In this document: one piece after another, positions 1 to 7,341 of the stretch
Position numbering within the stretch: the stretch's first letter is position 1
How the letters are laid out: each line of letters opens with the position of its first letter
Assembly: GCA_013297575.1 (NCBI GenBank)
Contig: JAAFHO010000061.1
Coordinates: 1 to 15,019 of the forward strand
Length of the DNA stretch: 15,019 nucleotides
Reading direction: 5' to 3'
Source: Chitinophagales bacterium
GTDB taxonomy: Bacteria > Bacteroidota > Bacteroidia > Chitinophagales > Saprospiraceae
Notes under the pieces: model-generated
The model's database searches: none
Seen by the model: only the letters and a program-made list of their open reading frames with translations
Told to the model about the DNA's origin: nothing
Translations under genes and position numbers: made by a program

Positions 1-1
1 C

Positions 2-250
2 CACATGGCAGAAATATCCAAAATGGATATCACAGGGCTGCCCTATCCACTTTACGATTTTACCTCAAGCGGCATGACTCATATTCGTAGCGGCACAACT
101 GAAGCAAACAAGTTCAGGGTAGGCGATATGATTGTAAAAAAGAATTTTGGACTCCTCAAAATTCAATGGAACAACGACAAACCAACGGTAACCATGCAAG
201 TAAGAGGCCTCCAAAACGAGTTATTTCAGGAAATAGTAGTCAAATATTAA
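2..250 (+). CDS. PhoD-like alkaline phosphatase/phosphodiesterase, C-terminal fragment
   Basis: This is the 3' end of a gene that enters from outside the window; the frame is open to the left edge and ends with TAA at 248-250, leaving about 82 residues. The stretch PLYDFTSSGMTH followed about 30 residues later by KNFGLLKI resembles the C-terminal part of PhoD-like metallophosphatases (a YPLYDxTSSGLTH segment, then a NFGLL strand). Family members are usually exported, calcium/iron-dependent phosphomonoesterases or phosphodiesterases. The metal ligands lie upstream and cannot be checked here. The ATG at position 5 is internal and should not be taken as the start. No convincing terminator follows directly; hairpins begin further on, from about 375. 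The family call rests on short motifs only. Confidence 0.7.
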   Translation, partial: HMAEISKMDITGLPYPLYDFTSSGMTHIRSGTTEANKFRVGDMIVKKNFGLLKIQWNNDKPTVTMQVRGLQNELFQEIVVKY

Positions 251-374
251 TATAATGACTGCCACCTTATTTAAATTTTTAGAAAGGGTACACTTTTGTT
301 TTTGGTGATATGTTTTACAATTTAGACTGAAGTACAGTACCCCAAGTGTGGCAAGACCGGCCTTAGAAAAATTT

Positions 375-430
375 ATGCTGAGCCTGCCGAAGTATGCCGT
401 TTTTGCTCGTGCTTCGACTAGGCTCAGCAT
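375..430. repeat. Inverted repeat, REP-like (ATGCTGAGCCT...AGGCTCAGCAT)
   Basis: The left arm at 375-392 reads ATGCTGAGCCTGCCGAAG. The right arm at 412-430 reads CTTCGACTAGGCTCAGCAT, whose reverse complement is ATGCTGAGCCTAGTCGAAG. Eleven outer bases pair perfectly, then the arms differ by one inserted base and a mismatch before CGAAG/CTTCG pair again, leaving a 19-base loop. From memory, arms of the type CTTCGACAGGCTCAGC are dispersed in many Bacteroidota genomes; whether this one is repeated elsewhere in this genome cannot be seen here. Confidence 0.7.
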
Positions 431-552
431 GAAAGTGGAGGCGGATGAAGCCAAAAAGTGTTTGAGCCAAATGGAATTGGAGGGACGCAGTCCCCGCTCG
501 ACTGTGCGGCGAGTTTTTTTTGGCGCCGCCGTAACTCGAAAGCAACACCTCC

Positions 553-580
553 ATGCGTCGGTGACCGACACCGCATTTTT
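553..580 (+). terminator. Terminator-like hairpin followed by a T run
   Basis: ATGCG (553-557) pairs with CGCAT (572-576), and TCGGT (558-562) pairs with ACCGA (564-568). The two helices are separated by a three-base bulge (CAC) on the right side only. The stem ends in a run of five T. It could end read-through transcription from the phosphatase gene, or simply be part of the repeat element around it; no gene ends close to it. Confidence 0.4.
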
Positions 581-601
581 CGTCAGCCGCAGCCTTTTTT
601 G

Positions 602-629
602 CCTACTTTTTTTGGCGAAAAAAAGTAGG
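602..629. repeat. Perfect 12-bp hairpin with GGCG loop
   Basis: CCTACTTTTTTT (602-613) and AAAAAAAGTAGG (618-629) are exact reverse complements around a four-base GGCG loop. The T/A tracts lie inside the stem rather than after it, which is unusual for an intrinsic terminator. Similar hairpins, CCTAC plus T run / A run plus GTAGG, are to my recollection common intergenic repeats in this phylum. It may act as a bidirectional transcript end or RNA-stabilising structure; this is inference. Confidence 0.65.
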
Positions 630-749
630 AAGTAAGCATTATTGCACTAAATTTTAACCTTTCGAGATTTGCAAGTGGGCAACACGTTTTAATGGAGAAA
701 AGATAGACCCTTTTCAATTAAATTTCATTCCTTAGTGCACACCCAAAAA

Positions 750-821
750 CTACCACAAAAGTGTCCCTAAGATTTCATTAACTTCAATAAAAGAAGCGAA
801 TAACTTACGCATTTGTGGTAG
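750..821. repeat. Spaced inverted repeat CTACCACAAA / TTTGTGGTAG
   Basis: CTACCACAAA at 750-759 is the exact reverse complement of TTTGTGGTAG at 812-821. The right arm with its flank (TTTGTGGTAGAAAA, 812-825) matches 13 of 14 bases of a sequence in the gap after the protease (5543-5556), so it belongs to a short dispersed motif. Confidence 0.5.
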
Positions 822-870
822 AAAAAGCCCCCTTCGCTTCGTGGTTTCATCAATAATTAAAAAATAGTTC

Positions 871-878
871 TACCTTAG
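871..878 (+). promoter_or_regulatory. Candidate -7 box of the gcvT promoter
   Basis: TACCTTAG matches the Bacteroidota -7 consensus TAnnTTTG at all but one fixed position and lies 24 bases before the gcvT ATG. No clear TTTG/TTG -33 element is found 19-21 bases upstream, so the call is weak. Confidence 0.3.
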
Positions 879-902
879 CGCCCTAATAGAATCAATCAAA
901 AA

Positions 903-2012
903 ATGCTATCAACACCACTTATAGATCGGCATATCGCTCTAGGCGCTAAAATGGCCGAATTTGCAGGGTACAATATGCCCATCTCATATACCTCTATCAC
1001 CGACGAGCACCACGCGGTGCGCAATGGGGTAGGGATATTTGATGTATCGCACATGGGCGAATTTATCGTCAAAGGCAAAGACGCCACCCAATTTTTGCAA
1101 AGTATCACCTCCAACGATGTATCCAAACTCGCTATTGGCGACGCACAATACTCCTGCCTACCCAATGCCAAAGGCGGTATTGTAGATGATTTGCTCGTTT
1201 ATCGCCTCGACGAAGATATGTGCGCTGCAGGTGAACAAGCCTATATGCTCGTTGTAAACGCCAGTAATGAAAAAAAAGACTGGCGTTGGATCAAACGACA
1301 CAGCAAAGGACTAGATCTAAAATTGACCAATATATCGGCAAAAACAGGTCTTATCGCGATCCAAGGCCCAAAAGCAGCCATTGCTATCCAAAAACTAACC
1401 GATATTGCACTCAGCGAAATTCCTTACTATTCCTTCAAAAAAGGCCGTTTTGCAGGTTGTGATAATGTTATCGTATCGGCAACTGGATATACAGGCTCAG
1501 GTGGTTTTGAGATTTATGCCCGAAACAAAGATATTCCAAAAATATGGGATAAAGTCATGAAATCTGGCGTAAAGTTTGACATCAAACCTTGTGGCCTTGG
1601 TGCTCGGGATACCCTTCGGCTCGAAAAAGGATTTTGTCTTTATGGCAATGATATCGACGATAAAACAAGCCCACTCGAAGCAGGATTAGGATGGATCACC
1701 AAACTCAATAAAGGCGTAGATTTCCCATCCATCGAACGCTTCCGCAAACAAAAAACAGATGGACTCAAGCGCAAACTGGTAGGGTTCAAGTTAGAAAGCG
1801 AAAGACGCGTACCACGCCACGGCTATACCATCGAAAGCAAGCGAGGTGCCATCATTGGGGTCGTAACTTCTGGTACACACTCTCCATCGCTAGACCTGCC
1901 GCTGGGTACTGGTTATGTAAAAGCAAAATTTGCTTTGCCCGACACAGAAATATTTATTGTAGCCGGAGGAAAAAGACTCACTGCCAAGGTATGCAAGGTG
2001 CCTTTTTTGTAA
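903..2012 (+). CDS. gcvT: Aminomethyltransferase (glycine cleavage system T-protein)
   Basis: GcvT takes the aminomethyl group carried on lipoyl-H-protein and, with tetrahydrofolate, releases ammonia and forms 5,10-methylene-tetrahydrofolate in the cytoplasm. The 369-residue product is close to the usual family length (about 360-370). Visible hallmarks in order: FAGYNMPI near 20, FDVSHMGE (46-53), GGIVDDLLVY (91-100) with the conserved catalytic Asp, VVNASN near 117-122, ATGYTGSGGFEIY, and CGLGARDTLRLEKG with GNDID just after. These form the folate-binding domain. The C-terminal barrel has GVVTSGTHSPSL and GTGYV. It starts with ATG 24 bases after a weak -7 box. The gcvH and gcvP genes are not adjacent, so it is a stand-alone locus, as is often seen in this phylum. 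Nothing looks broken. YgfZ-type paralogues are unlikely because the Asp and the substrate-loop motifs are intact. Confidence 0.96.
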   Translation: MLSTPLIDRHIALGAKMAEFAGYNMPISYTSITDEHHAVRNGVGIFDVSHMGEFIVKGKDATQFLQSITSNDVSKLAIGDAQYSCLPNAKGGIVDDLLVYRLDEDMCAAGEQAYMLVVNASNEKKDWRWIKRHSKGLDLKLTNISAKTGLIAIQGPKAAIAIQKLTDIALSEIPYYSFKKGRFAGCDNVIVSATGYTGSGGFEIYARNKDIPKIWDKVMKSGVKFDIKPCGLGARDTLRLEKGFCLYGNDIDDKTSPLEAGLGWITKLNKGVDFPSIERFRKQKTDGLKRKLVGFKLESERRVPRHGYTIESKRGAIIGVVTSGTHSPSLDLPLGTGYVKAKFALPDTEIFIVAGGKRLTAKVCKVPFL

Positions 2013-2151
2013 AAAACAGACACTATCAGGGATTTATTCGACGGATATTTGTTTTTGTTTCAGTCCAAAAAATACTACGAGAATTAACCTTTTTTGCAAT
2101 TATTGAACCAAAACAAGTATTCTTTTTCCTCGTTTTACATACATAATTTTG

Positions 2152-2191
2152 CAAGCGACGAATAAGGTGATACTTATTCGTCGCTTGTTTT
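2152..2191 (+). terminator. Rho-independent terminator downstream of gcvT
   Basis: CAAGCGACGAATAAG (2152-2166) pairs perfectly over 15 bases with CTTATTCGTCGCTTG (2173-2187) around a six-base loop and is followed by TTTTGTT. It lies about 140 bases after the gcvT stop. A TAATTTTG sequence (2144-2151) sits directly in front and fits the -7 consensus, so an alternative is the 5' hairpin of a short transcript; no -33 element supports that. Confidence 0.75.
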
Positions 2192-2224
2192 GTTATTGTT
2201 GTTTAATAGATCAAAAGTCTTTAT

Positions 2225-2232
2225 TAAATTTG
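2225..2232 (+). promoter_or_regulatory. Candidate -7 box of the protease promoter
   Basis: TAAATTTG fits TAnnTTTG fully. TTG at 2199-2201 could be the -33 element, but its spacing of 23 bases is slightly longer than the usual 19-21. The predicted start near 2238 would give a leader of about 110 bases before the ATG at 2352. Confidence 0.45.
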
Positions 2233-2236
2233 CACC

Positions 2237-2353
2237 CTATTTGATCTTTTCCACACCTCCATCTGGATGAAGTACCGCTTTTACCTCATGCAGTAATTCA
2301 ACCAGTTGTGGATGATCTTCACTAAGTTTCAGCAACCAGTATTTCGTTATCAT
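2237..2353 (-). CDS. Possible 38-residue small ORF or gene remnant, divergent to the protease
   Basis: Not recognised. The minus-strand frame from ATG at 2353-2351 to the stop at 2237-2239 encodes 38 residues beginning MITKYWLL. Its second half, SEDHPQLVELLHEVKAVL then HPDGGVEKIK, reads like an amphipathic helix and C-terminal tail of a real protein. The ATG interlocks with the protease ATG (they share two base pairs), so its promoter and ribosome site would have to lie inside the protease signal-peptide codons. An in-frame start at 2443 exists but would overlap protease codons and adds a Cys-rich, shadow-like stretch. It may be an expressed small protein, the eroded 3' end of an older gene, or chance. 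Confidence 0.25.
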   Translation of the reverse strand: MITKYWLLKLSEDHPQLVELLHEVKAVLHPDGGVEKIK

Positions 2354-5300
2354 GAAAAAAATAACCACATTGTTTTGGGCGTTAGCCCTGCCATTGTTTG
2401 CTTTTTCACAAGTACACAATAGTAAAATTTCACAGGATCTCACCCTAAGAATGGATGCGACCCCTACCTCGTATCAAGATATTATTATTGAACTTGCCGA
2501 CTTTGTGGACGCAGGTGCTTTACTTGATAAATATGAAGCAGAAAAAACACCGCTTGCCACCCGCTCTTATGAGGTGATTACGCTTTTACAGGCAAAAGCC
2601 GCTGCTACTCAACCCGAAATTTTAGCGCGACTCGCCCAACTGAGCGGCGTTGAAAAAGGTTCCGCACAACCTGTTTGGGTCATTAATGCCATCCGCGTAC
2701 AAGCAAAACCAAATGCCATTGAAACCATAGCATCATGGCTTGAAGTGGGTAAAGTGAGTTGGAATTACACGATCGAAACCGAATCAATCAGTAATCCACA
2801 ACCATCAATGCCATCACCAAACGGCTCTGAAATAGGTCTGCGTGCGATTAAAGCACCGTTTATGTGGAAAAAAGGCTACACAGGATATAGCCGTAAAGGT
2901 ATGATCATTGATACAGGCGAGGATGGAGACCATCCAGCACTTGTAGGTAATTTCTGGGGACAACAAGTAGCCAAAGCACAGGCTTGGCACGGTTCAGGTT
3001 ACCCTGAAGATTGCGCAGACCATGGTACGCACGTTACAGGAATTATGGTCGGTATTGACCGCAAAACCAACGATACTATCGGTGTCGCTTATAATGCACA
3101 CTGGATCGGTGCTCCTATGTCATTTCCTGTTAATCCTGATGGAACGGGTTGTACTGCAGCATTGACACAAACTATTTTCGATAATGTTAACTCTATCCAA
3201 TGGGGTCTTAACCCGGATGGTAATGCCTCTACTACTGCCGATCAACCTGATGTATTGAATAACTCTTGGCGTGCTGGTAATGTAGATTGCAATACTACGA
3301 CCGCTAAAAATGCGATCAATGCACTTGAGGCTGCTGGTATTGCTGTGGTTTTTGCACAAGGTAATGCTGGGCCTGCTCCAAGTACAGTTACTTCAGGTGC
3401 TGCAATCAATACGTCTTTGGTCAATACTTTTGCCGTAGGTGCTGTTGACGGAGCACTTGCGAGCCTCGCCATTGCAGATTTCTCTAGCCGTGGACCAAGC
3501 CCATGTGGTGGTGCAGGACAGTTGTTAATTAAGCCAGAAGTGTCTGCTCCCGGTGTTAATGTACGTTCTTCTTTCAACAATGGCCAATATTCCTCCATTG
3601 ATGGCACATCAATGGCTGCACCACACGTTTCTGGTGCTATCTTGCTCTTGAGGGAAGCCTTCCCAACACTCTCCGGTACGCAATTGAAATTAGCATTGTA
3701 CAATAGTGCAACAGATCTCGGCGCAACTGGTGAAGACAATACTTACGGTATGGGTGTGATTAACCTTGAATCTGCGTTTAACTATTTAGTCAATGATGGT
3801 AATGTCCCTGCTACACCGATTTCTTATGAGCGCGATGTGATTGTGGCTAATATGAAAGTACGTGGCCTATGCAATGGCCCGGTAGAAGTGGGCGTTAGTT
3901 TTGAAAATGGAGGTACCACACCGATCACTTCTATCCAATTCTCTTATGGTTTGGAAAATGGCACCCCGCTAATCTACGATTGGACGGGTACGCTAGCACC
4001 AAATGCATTTGTTGAACTTACACTACCTTCAGTGACAGGTGTTGCACCAGGTAGCTATATCCTAGTGCTAAATGTGGTGAGTGTAAATGGCCAAGCCGAT
4101 ACACGCCCATTGAACAATCGCTTCAAGACACCATTTACTTTAGCAAACGACGAATATTCTACTGCCGTTATCAATTCGTTACAAACATCGCCGCTATGTG
4201 CCAATTCTCGGGTACTCTTGACGTATAATACCGATTTGGCATCCAATGAAGTTGCCCAGTGGTATAATTCGCCTACGAGTACCGTGCCATTGGCAGAAGG
4301 TAAAAACTACCTTACACCTGTATTGACCCAAAACACCACTTATTACGTGACCTCTGGTCTATCGTATTCTGTGGGCAAAACGGCGATCACAGGAAATTCC
4401 GCTCTAAGTAATGAAGGGTCTTTGCAATTTAATGCGGATAAGGCTTTCAAACTTAAATCTGTAAAAGTATATGCTGACGAAACTGGTGCAAGGATTATTA
4501 CACTGGTGAATAGCCTTGGATCCCAAATTGCAACAAAAACAGTGACTATTTCAACGGTTGGTGAGCAGCGTATTACGCTCAATTTTAACGTCCCAGTTGG
4601 TGATGGCTACAAGCTAACTCTGGCCGGTGGTAAAGAATTTAAGCACACCACCTCTGGCGCGGGTTATCCTCATACCATCCAAAATGTCGTTTCTATCATT
4701 CGTGGTGTTTCTCCTGCAGGTGCGAATACTACATTTACCTATTACTATTTCTTTGATTGGTTAATTGAATTACCATCTGTATGTGGCCGCACACCATTCG
4801 AGGTTGCTGTAGCCGCTGCACCCGTTGCACCAGCTGTCAACTTTGAGGCCAATCCAAGTACAGTAGATTTGGCATCGAGTGGCGTAGTTAACTTTACTGA
4901 TTTGACAACAGGTACTACATCTCATTTTTGGGATTTTGGCAACCAAACTACTGCAACCACTGCACAGCCATCTACCACTTATACCGCAATAGGTACTTAT
5001 AAGGTGTTTATGATTGCCACTACCGCTAATGGTTGCGCAAATGGCATTGATAAAACGATTACTGTGGTGAAAACAACTGGGGCGCAAGAGCCACAAGATC
5101 TTTCTGAAAAAGCAGTATTGTTCCCAAATCCAACGGATGGTAACCTTACACTCTCTTTTGTTGCGGAGTTTTCGCCCGAAAATGCGGATATCGAAATCGT
5201 AGATCTAATGGGACGTACCGTACATACCCAACGGAATGCTATTCAAAATGCCGTTGCTCAATTGAATATTGAAACCTTAGCAAGCGGTGTGTATTTTGTA

Positions 5301-5354
5301 TTAGTGAAGGAAAAAGGAAATACATTGTTTAGTGGAAAATTTGTAAAACGTTAA
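2352..5354 (+). CDS. Secreted subtilisin-like serine protease (S8) with Ig-like, PKD and T9SS sorting domains
   Basis: An exported endopeptidase, expected to be released or surface-anchored through the type IX secretion system. Residues 1-19 form a signal peptide (KK, hydrophobic core, cut near FAFSQ). Residues about 30-165 look like a propeptide. The S8 catalytic domain spans about 170-480 with all key residues: Asp187 in MIIDTG, His224 in DHGTHVTG, oxyanion Asn338 in AQGNAGP, and Ser420 in GTSMAAPHVSG. Next come a CARDB-like beta domain (about 490-600), an Ig-like domain opening with SPLCAN (about 613-675), a further beta-rich module, and a PKD domain (about 825-905) with WDFG. The last 80 residues (from about 921, FPNPTDGNLTL ... 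SGVYFVLV) are a type A sorting domain, cleaved after export. The gene is alone between two terminators. The signal peptide directly at the ATG supports this start. The substrate is unknown. Confidence 0.93.
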   Translation: MKKITTLFWALALPLFAFSQVHNSKISQDLTLRMDATPTSYQDIIIELADFVDAGALLDKYEAEKTPLATRSYEVITLLQAKAAATQPEILARLAQLSGVEKGSAQPVWVINAIRVQAKPNAIETIASWLEVGKVSWNYTIETESISNPQPSMPSPNGSEIGLRAIKAPFMWKKGYTGYSRKGMIIDTGEDGDHPALVGNFWGQQVAKAQAWHGSGYPEDCADHGTHVTGIMVGIDRKTNDTIGVAYNAHWIGAPMSFPVNPDGTGCTAALTQTIFDNVNSIQWGLNPDGNASTTADQPDVLNNSWRAGNVDCNTTTAKNAINALEAAGIAVVFAQGNAGPAPSTVTSGAAINTSLVNTFAVGAVDGALASLAIADFSSRGPSPCGGAGQLLIKPEVSAPGVNVRSSFNNGQYSSIDGTSMAAPHVSGAILLLREAFPTLSGTQLKLALYNSATDLGATGEDNTYGMGVINLESAFNYLVNDGNVPATPISYERDVIVANMKVRGLCNGPVEVGVSFENGGTTPITSIQFSYGLENGTPLIYDWTGTLAPNAFVELTLPSVTGVAPGSYILVLNVVSVNGQADTRPLNNRFKTPFTLANDEYSTAVINSLQTSPLCANSRVLLTYNTDLASNEVAQWYNSPTSTVPLAEGKNYLTPVLTQNTTYYVTSGLSYSVGKTAITGNSALSNEGSLQFNADKAFKLKSVKVYADETGARIITLVNSLGSQIATKTVTISTVGEQRITLNFNVPVGDGYKLTLAGGKEFKHTTSGAGYPHTIQNVVSIIRGVSPAGANTTFTYYYFFDWLIELPSVCGRTPFEVAVAAAPVAPAVNFEANPSTVDLASSGVVNFTDLTTGTTSHFWDFGNQTTATTAQPSTTYTAIGTYKVFMIATTANGCANGIDKTITVVKTTGAQEPQDLSEKAVLFPNPTDGNLTLSFVAEFSPENADIEIVDLMGRTVHTQRNAIQNAVAQLNIETLASGVYFVLVKEKGNTLFSGKFVKR

Positions 5355-5383
5355 TCTAGTTTTCCATTTCCCATTTTAGAAAT

Positions 5384-5424
5384 ACAGCCCATGTTGGTTT
5401 TTATAACCGGCATGGGCTGTTTTC
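5384..5424 (+). terminator. Rho-independent terminator of the protease gene
   Basis: ACAGCCCATG (5384-5393) pairs perfectly with CATGGGCTGT (5411-5420). GGTT (5396-5399) and AACC (5405-5408) extend the stem across a small internal loop. The stem is followed by a T-rich tail, TTTTCGTTTT. It lies 30 bases after the protease stop. Confidence 0.85.
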
Positions 5425-5515
5425 GTTTTATACTGAGTATCGTTAGTGTTTGTGCTTATATTTCGGAGGCTAGTACTTAACGCTTTGTGTTCTAAAAAAC
5501 AAGCGAAGCGCCTAC

Positions 5516-5590
5516 TCTACGTCTTTGTGAACTTTGTGCACTTTTGTGGTGGAAAACGCGGACGCTACGTTGTGGTGGAAAATATACTAC
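5516..5590. repeat. Degenerate direct repeats TTGTGGTGGAAAA
   Basis: TTGTGGTGGAAAA occurs twice exactly, at 5544-5556 and 5570-5582, 26 bases apart, each preceded by a TACG/TTTGTG-rich segment (TCTTTGTGAACTTTGTGC at 5522-5539). A 13-of-14 match with flank occurs at 812-825 near gcvT. No ORF is present; the stretch reads as decayed tandem copies of a short intergenic motif. A function is not apparent. Confidence 0.5.
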
Positions 5591-5607
5591 GTGTATAAAA
5601 AACTTAT

Positions 5608-6183
5608 TTACAGTGTCTTAAATGCCGCTTTCAAATCTTTGTTGACATCTTCTGTAGAAAAATCTTCGGGATAAATATCGCCGCCGGCCCATTCCAGTAT
5701 TTCGAAATAATCGGGATGTGTAGGGTTTTGTAATACCTCCAATAAGTAATAATAACGTTGGAGGCCACCACAATCTTCCATTGGACAAGCCATACTCCCT
5801 ACGGTGCAACGCGGATAATCGGTTTGTTCTACAAATGGAAGTATCTTTTCCAATTCAATAGTGTGCGCCCAATTATCCCCAAAATCGTAATCGTATTGGA
5901 TTTTATTTTTTACAGATAAAAATACGGTATTCAACAAAATTGATTGGGCTGGAAGGTAAATGCCTGCTTTGTCAGCCGGTATTGCCCGAGCGATATAACG
6001 GTGGTCTCCTACCGTAAACTGATGCGCATGTGCATCGTCCCAACCCATACTCACCTGAATAATAGTGTGTAAATTGGCCAAATTAAAGCCATCTGGTACC
6101 TCTACGCGCCTAAAAATAGGCGGGTTGCTTTTTTTGAGGGTAATTTTTAATTGGAGTATTGGAGTGGAGATGCTTGGGATCAT
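5608..6183 (-). CDS. Plasmid pRiA4b ORF-3 family protein
   Basis: A 191-residue cytoplasmic protein of the family named after ORF-3 of plasmid pRiA4b (also linked in databases to an IS1096 TnpR-like passenger). Recognisable blocks: LQLKITLKKSNPPIFRRVEV (11-30) at the N-terminus, LHTIIQVSMGWDDAHAHQF (about 39-57), YDYDFGDNWAH (97-107), the paired Cys motif CPMEDCGG (133-140), and a C-terminal FSTEDVNKDL segment. No enzymatic activity is established for the family; the Cys and His positions could bind metal. Despite the name there is no transposase or inverted-repeat boundary nearby, so this seems an ordinary chromosomal copy. It lies downstream of the GSCFA gene on the same strand, about 70 bases away, and may be read from that transcript if the weak hairpin between them leaks. 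Confidence 0.85.
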   Translation of the reverse strand: MIPSISTPILQLKITLKKSNPPIFRRVEVPDGFNLANLHTIIQVSMGWDDAHAHQFTVGDHRYIARAIPADKAGIYLPAQSILLNTVFLSVKNKIQYDYDFGDNWAHTIELEKILPFVEQTDYPRCTVGSMACPMEDCGGLQRYYYLLEVLQNPTHPDYFEILEWAGGDIYPEDFSTEDVNKDLKAAFKTL

Positions 6184-6220
6184 ATTTTTTTAACGGTTTT
6201 TGGATAGCCAACGGCAATAC

Positions 6221-6243
6221 AAAGGGTGCAATATACACCTTTT
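6221..6243 (-). terminator. Weak hairpin between the GSCFA and pRiA4b-like genes
   Basis: AAAGGGTG (6221-6228) pairs with CACCTTTT (6236-6243), with one G-T pair, around a seven-base loop. It starts ten bases after the GSCFA stop codon in the direction of its transcription. Only three T follow on the minus strand, so termination is probably partial at best. Confidence 0.35.
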
Positions 6244-6252
6244 GTTGGTGTG

Positions 6253-7224
6253 CTAGGACTGTATAAAAAGCCGCCTTTCTTCCTCAAAACGTATTTCCGG
6301 ATATGTTGCTTCCATCACAGCAATGGCATCCAGTTGTTTTTGTTGAAATGTTTGGTGCGCGGCGGTATGTGGATTGAATGGACGATGTGCCGCGGCAGCC
6401 ACAATTTTTTCAATTTGCTTACATAATTGTTGTGTGGGTGTCGATAAAAACGTGGCTTCAAAATGTTGCCAAATATATTCAATGGCCGTTTCGGAAGGGT
6501 GGAGCATATCCGCAGCATAGAAACGGTAGTCGCGCAGGTCATCCATGAGGCATTCATAAGCAGGGAAGTAAAGGGTATTGGGCAATTGCTCGCAAAGATC
6601 GGCACAAGCCAGTAGCAAAACCGATTTACTGCGCTGGTGTTCAACTGCGCCGTTGCGCCAGTGTCGTACAGGACTCACGGTCAATATAATTTGCAGATTA
6701 GGCTGAATGGCGCGCACTTGTTGGATCAAATTGGAAATTGTGGTCACTGTTTCGGCCACACTAAGGCGGCGTTGGTCAAATAACTTTGCGGGCATTTTGT
6801 GGCAATTTGCTACAATTTCATCTCGATCAAGGCGATAAAAAACATGGGCAGTACCCAATGTCAATATCAAAACATCTGTGGTTTGGAGGTAGTTACGGGT
6901 GCTATCAGCCGTTTTTTGGGCCTGATCTACAGCCGTATCGAGGTCTGGATATGCCAAATCGGAATGGAGGTTCCAATGCCGCCAAAGTCCCTCATTTTGA
7001 AAAAATTGATCTGCCGTAAAATCCTGATCGGGCAGTATGGACTGGGCTAGCGAAACAGGATTGTAAATAACGCCCATTGGATTGGTCATTACCTCAAATT
7101 TTCGGGTACGCAGGTATTGCCCAATATGCGTTGTAAAGCAAGAGCCTGCCATCAGGATACGCGTCTTATGGTTGATTTGAAATGGAGCAGGGCTTGGGGC
7201 GATTGTTGTTCTAAATATGGACAT
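6253..7224 (-). CDS. GSCFA domain protein (SGNH/GDSL-like hydrolase)
   Basis: A 323-residue protein of the GSCFA family, distantly related to SGNH/GDSL esterases. The naming motif AGSCFTTHIG (26-35) carries the likely nucleophile Ser28. A conserved MTNPMGVIYNP block follows (46-56), then LTLGTAHVF (121-129), LTVSPVRHW (181-189), and YAADMLHPS (236-244), where Asp239 and His242 form the DxxH pair typical of the last SGNH block. All catalytic positions are present. No signal peptide or membrane segment is visible, so it is probably cytoplasmic. The substrate is not known; related SGNH enzymes remove acyl groups from glycans or lipids. It is divergent from the gene at 7342 and upstream of the pRiA4b-like gene. 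The ATG at 7224 gives the family's usual N-terminal length before the GSCFA motif. Confidence 0.9.
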   Translation of the reverse strand: MSIFRTTIAPSPAPFQINHKTRILMAGSCFTTHIGQYLRTRKFEVMTNPMGVIYNPVSLAQSILPDQDFTADQFFQNEGLWRHWNLHSDLAYPDLDTAVDQAQKTADSTRNYLQTTDVLILTLGTAHVFYRLDRDEIVANCHKMPAKLFDQRRLSVAETVTTISNLIQQVRAIQPNLQIILTVSPVRHWRNGAVEHQRSKSVLLLACADLCEQLPNTLYFPAYECLMDDLRDYRFYAADMLHPSETAIEYIWQHFEATFLSTPTQQLCKQIEKIVAAAAHRPFNPHTAAHQTFQQKQLDAIAVMEATYPEIRFEEERRLFIQS

Positions 7225-7341
7225 ATAAAAGGAGCAATAAGAGATAAATTTATTTATTTGCCGACAAAATTCTACTTTTACGCGGAATTTCCAACATGCA
7301 ATATTTAGCCTTGTTTATAAGTTGCTGATTTTCAATTTTTT

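Larger units (their letters stand above)
251..902. other. Gene-free, repeat-rich intergenic region
   Basis: About 650 bases without a credible gene. From left to right it holds AT-rich sequence (251-345), a long inverted repeat (375-430), a more GC-rich segment (about 440-600) with a terminator-like hairpin at 553-580, a perfect 12-bp hairpin at 602-629, a spaced inverted repeat (750-759 and 812-821), and a weak promoter for gcvT near 871-878. Open frames run across 348-635 and 221-571, but they are read through the hairpins themselves and look like no protein. Confidence 0.75.

Noticed and set aside
348..635. 95-residue plus-strand ORF, and an opposing 116-residue ORF at 221-571
   Set aside because: Both run through the inverted repeats and hairpins, have no promoter or recognisable domain, and their composition follows the repeats.
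3242..3739. 165-residue minus-strand ORF within the protease gene
   Set aside because: It lies opposite the catalytic domain, whose Asn and Ser motifs are encoded on the plus strand. No domain is visible in the opposing frame.
5516..5590. CRISPR-like array from the repeated TTGTGGTGGAAAA
   Set aside because: Only two exact 13-base copies with a 13-base interval; repeat and spacer lengths do not fit a CRISPR and no cas gene is nearby.
5608..6183. Reading the pRiA4b ORF-3-like gene as evidence of a plasmid or insertion sequence
   Set aside because: The family name is historical. No transposase, terminal inverted repeats or target duplication were seen around it.
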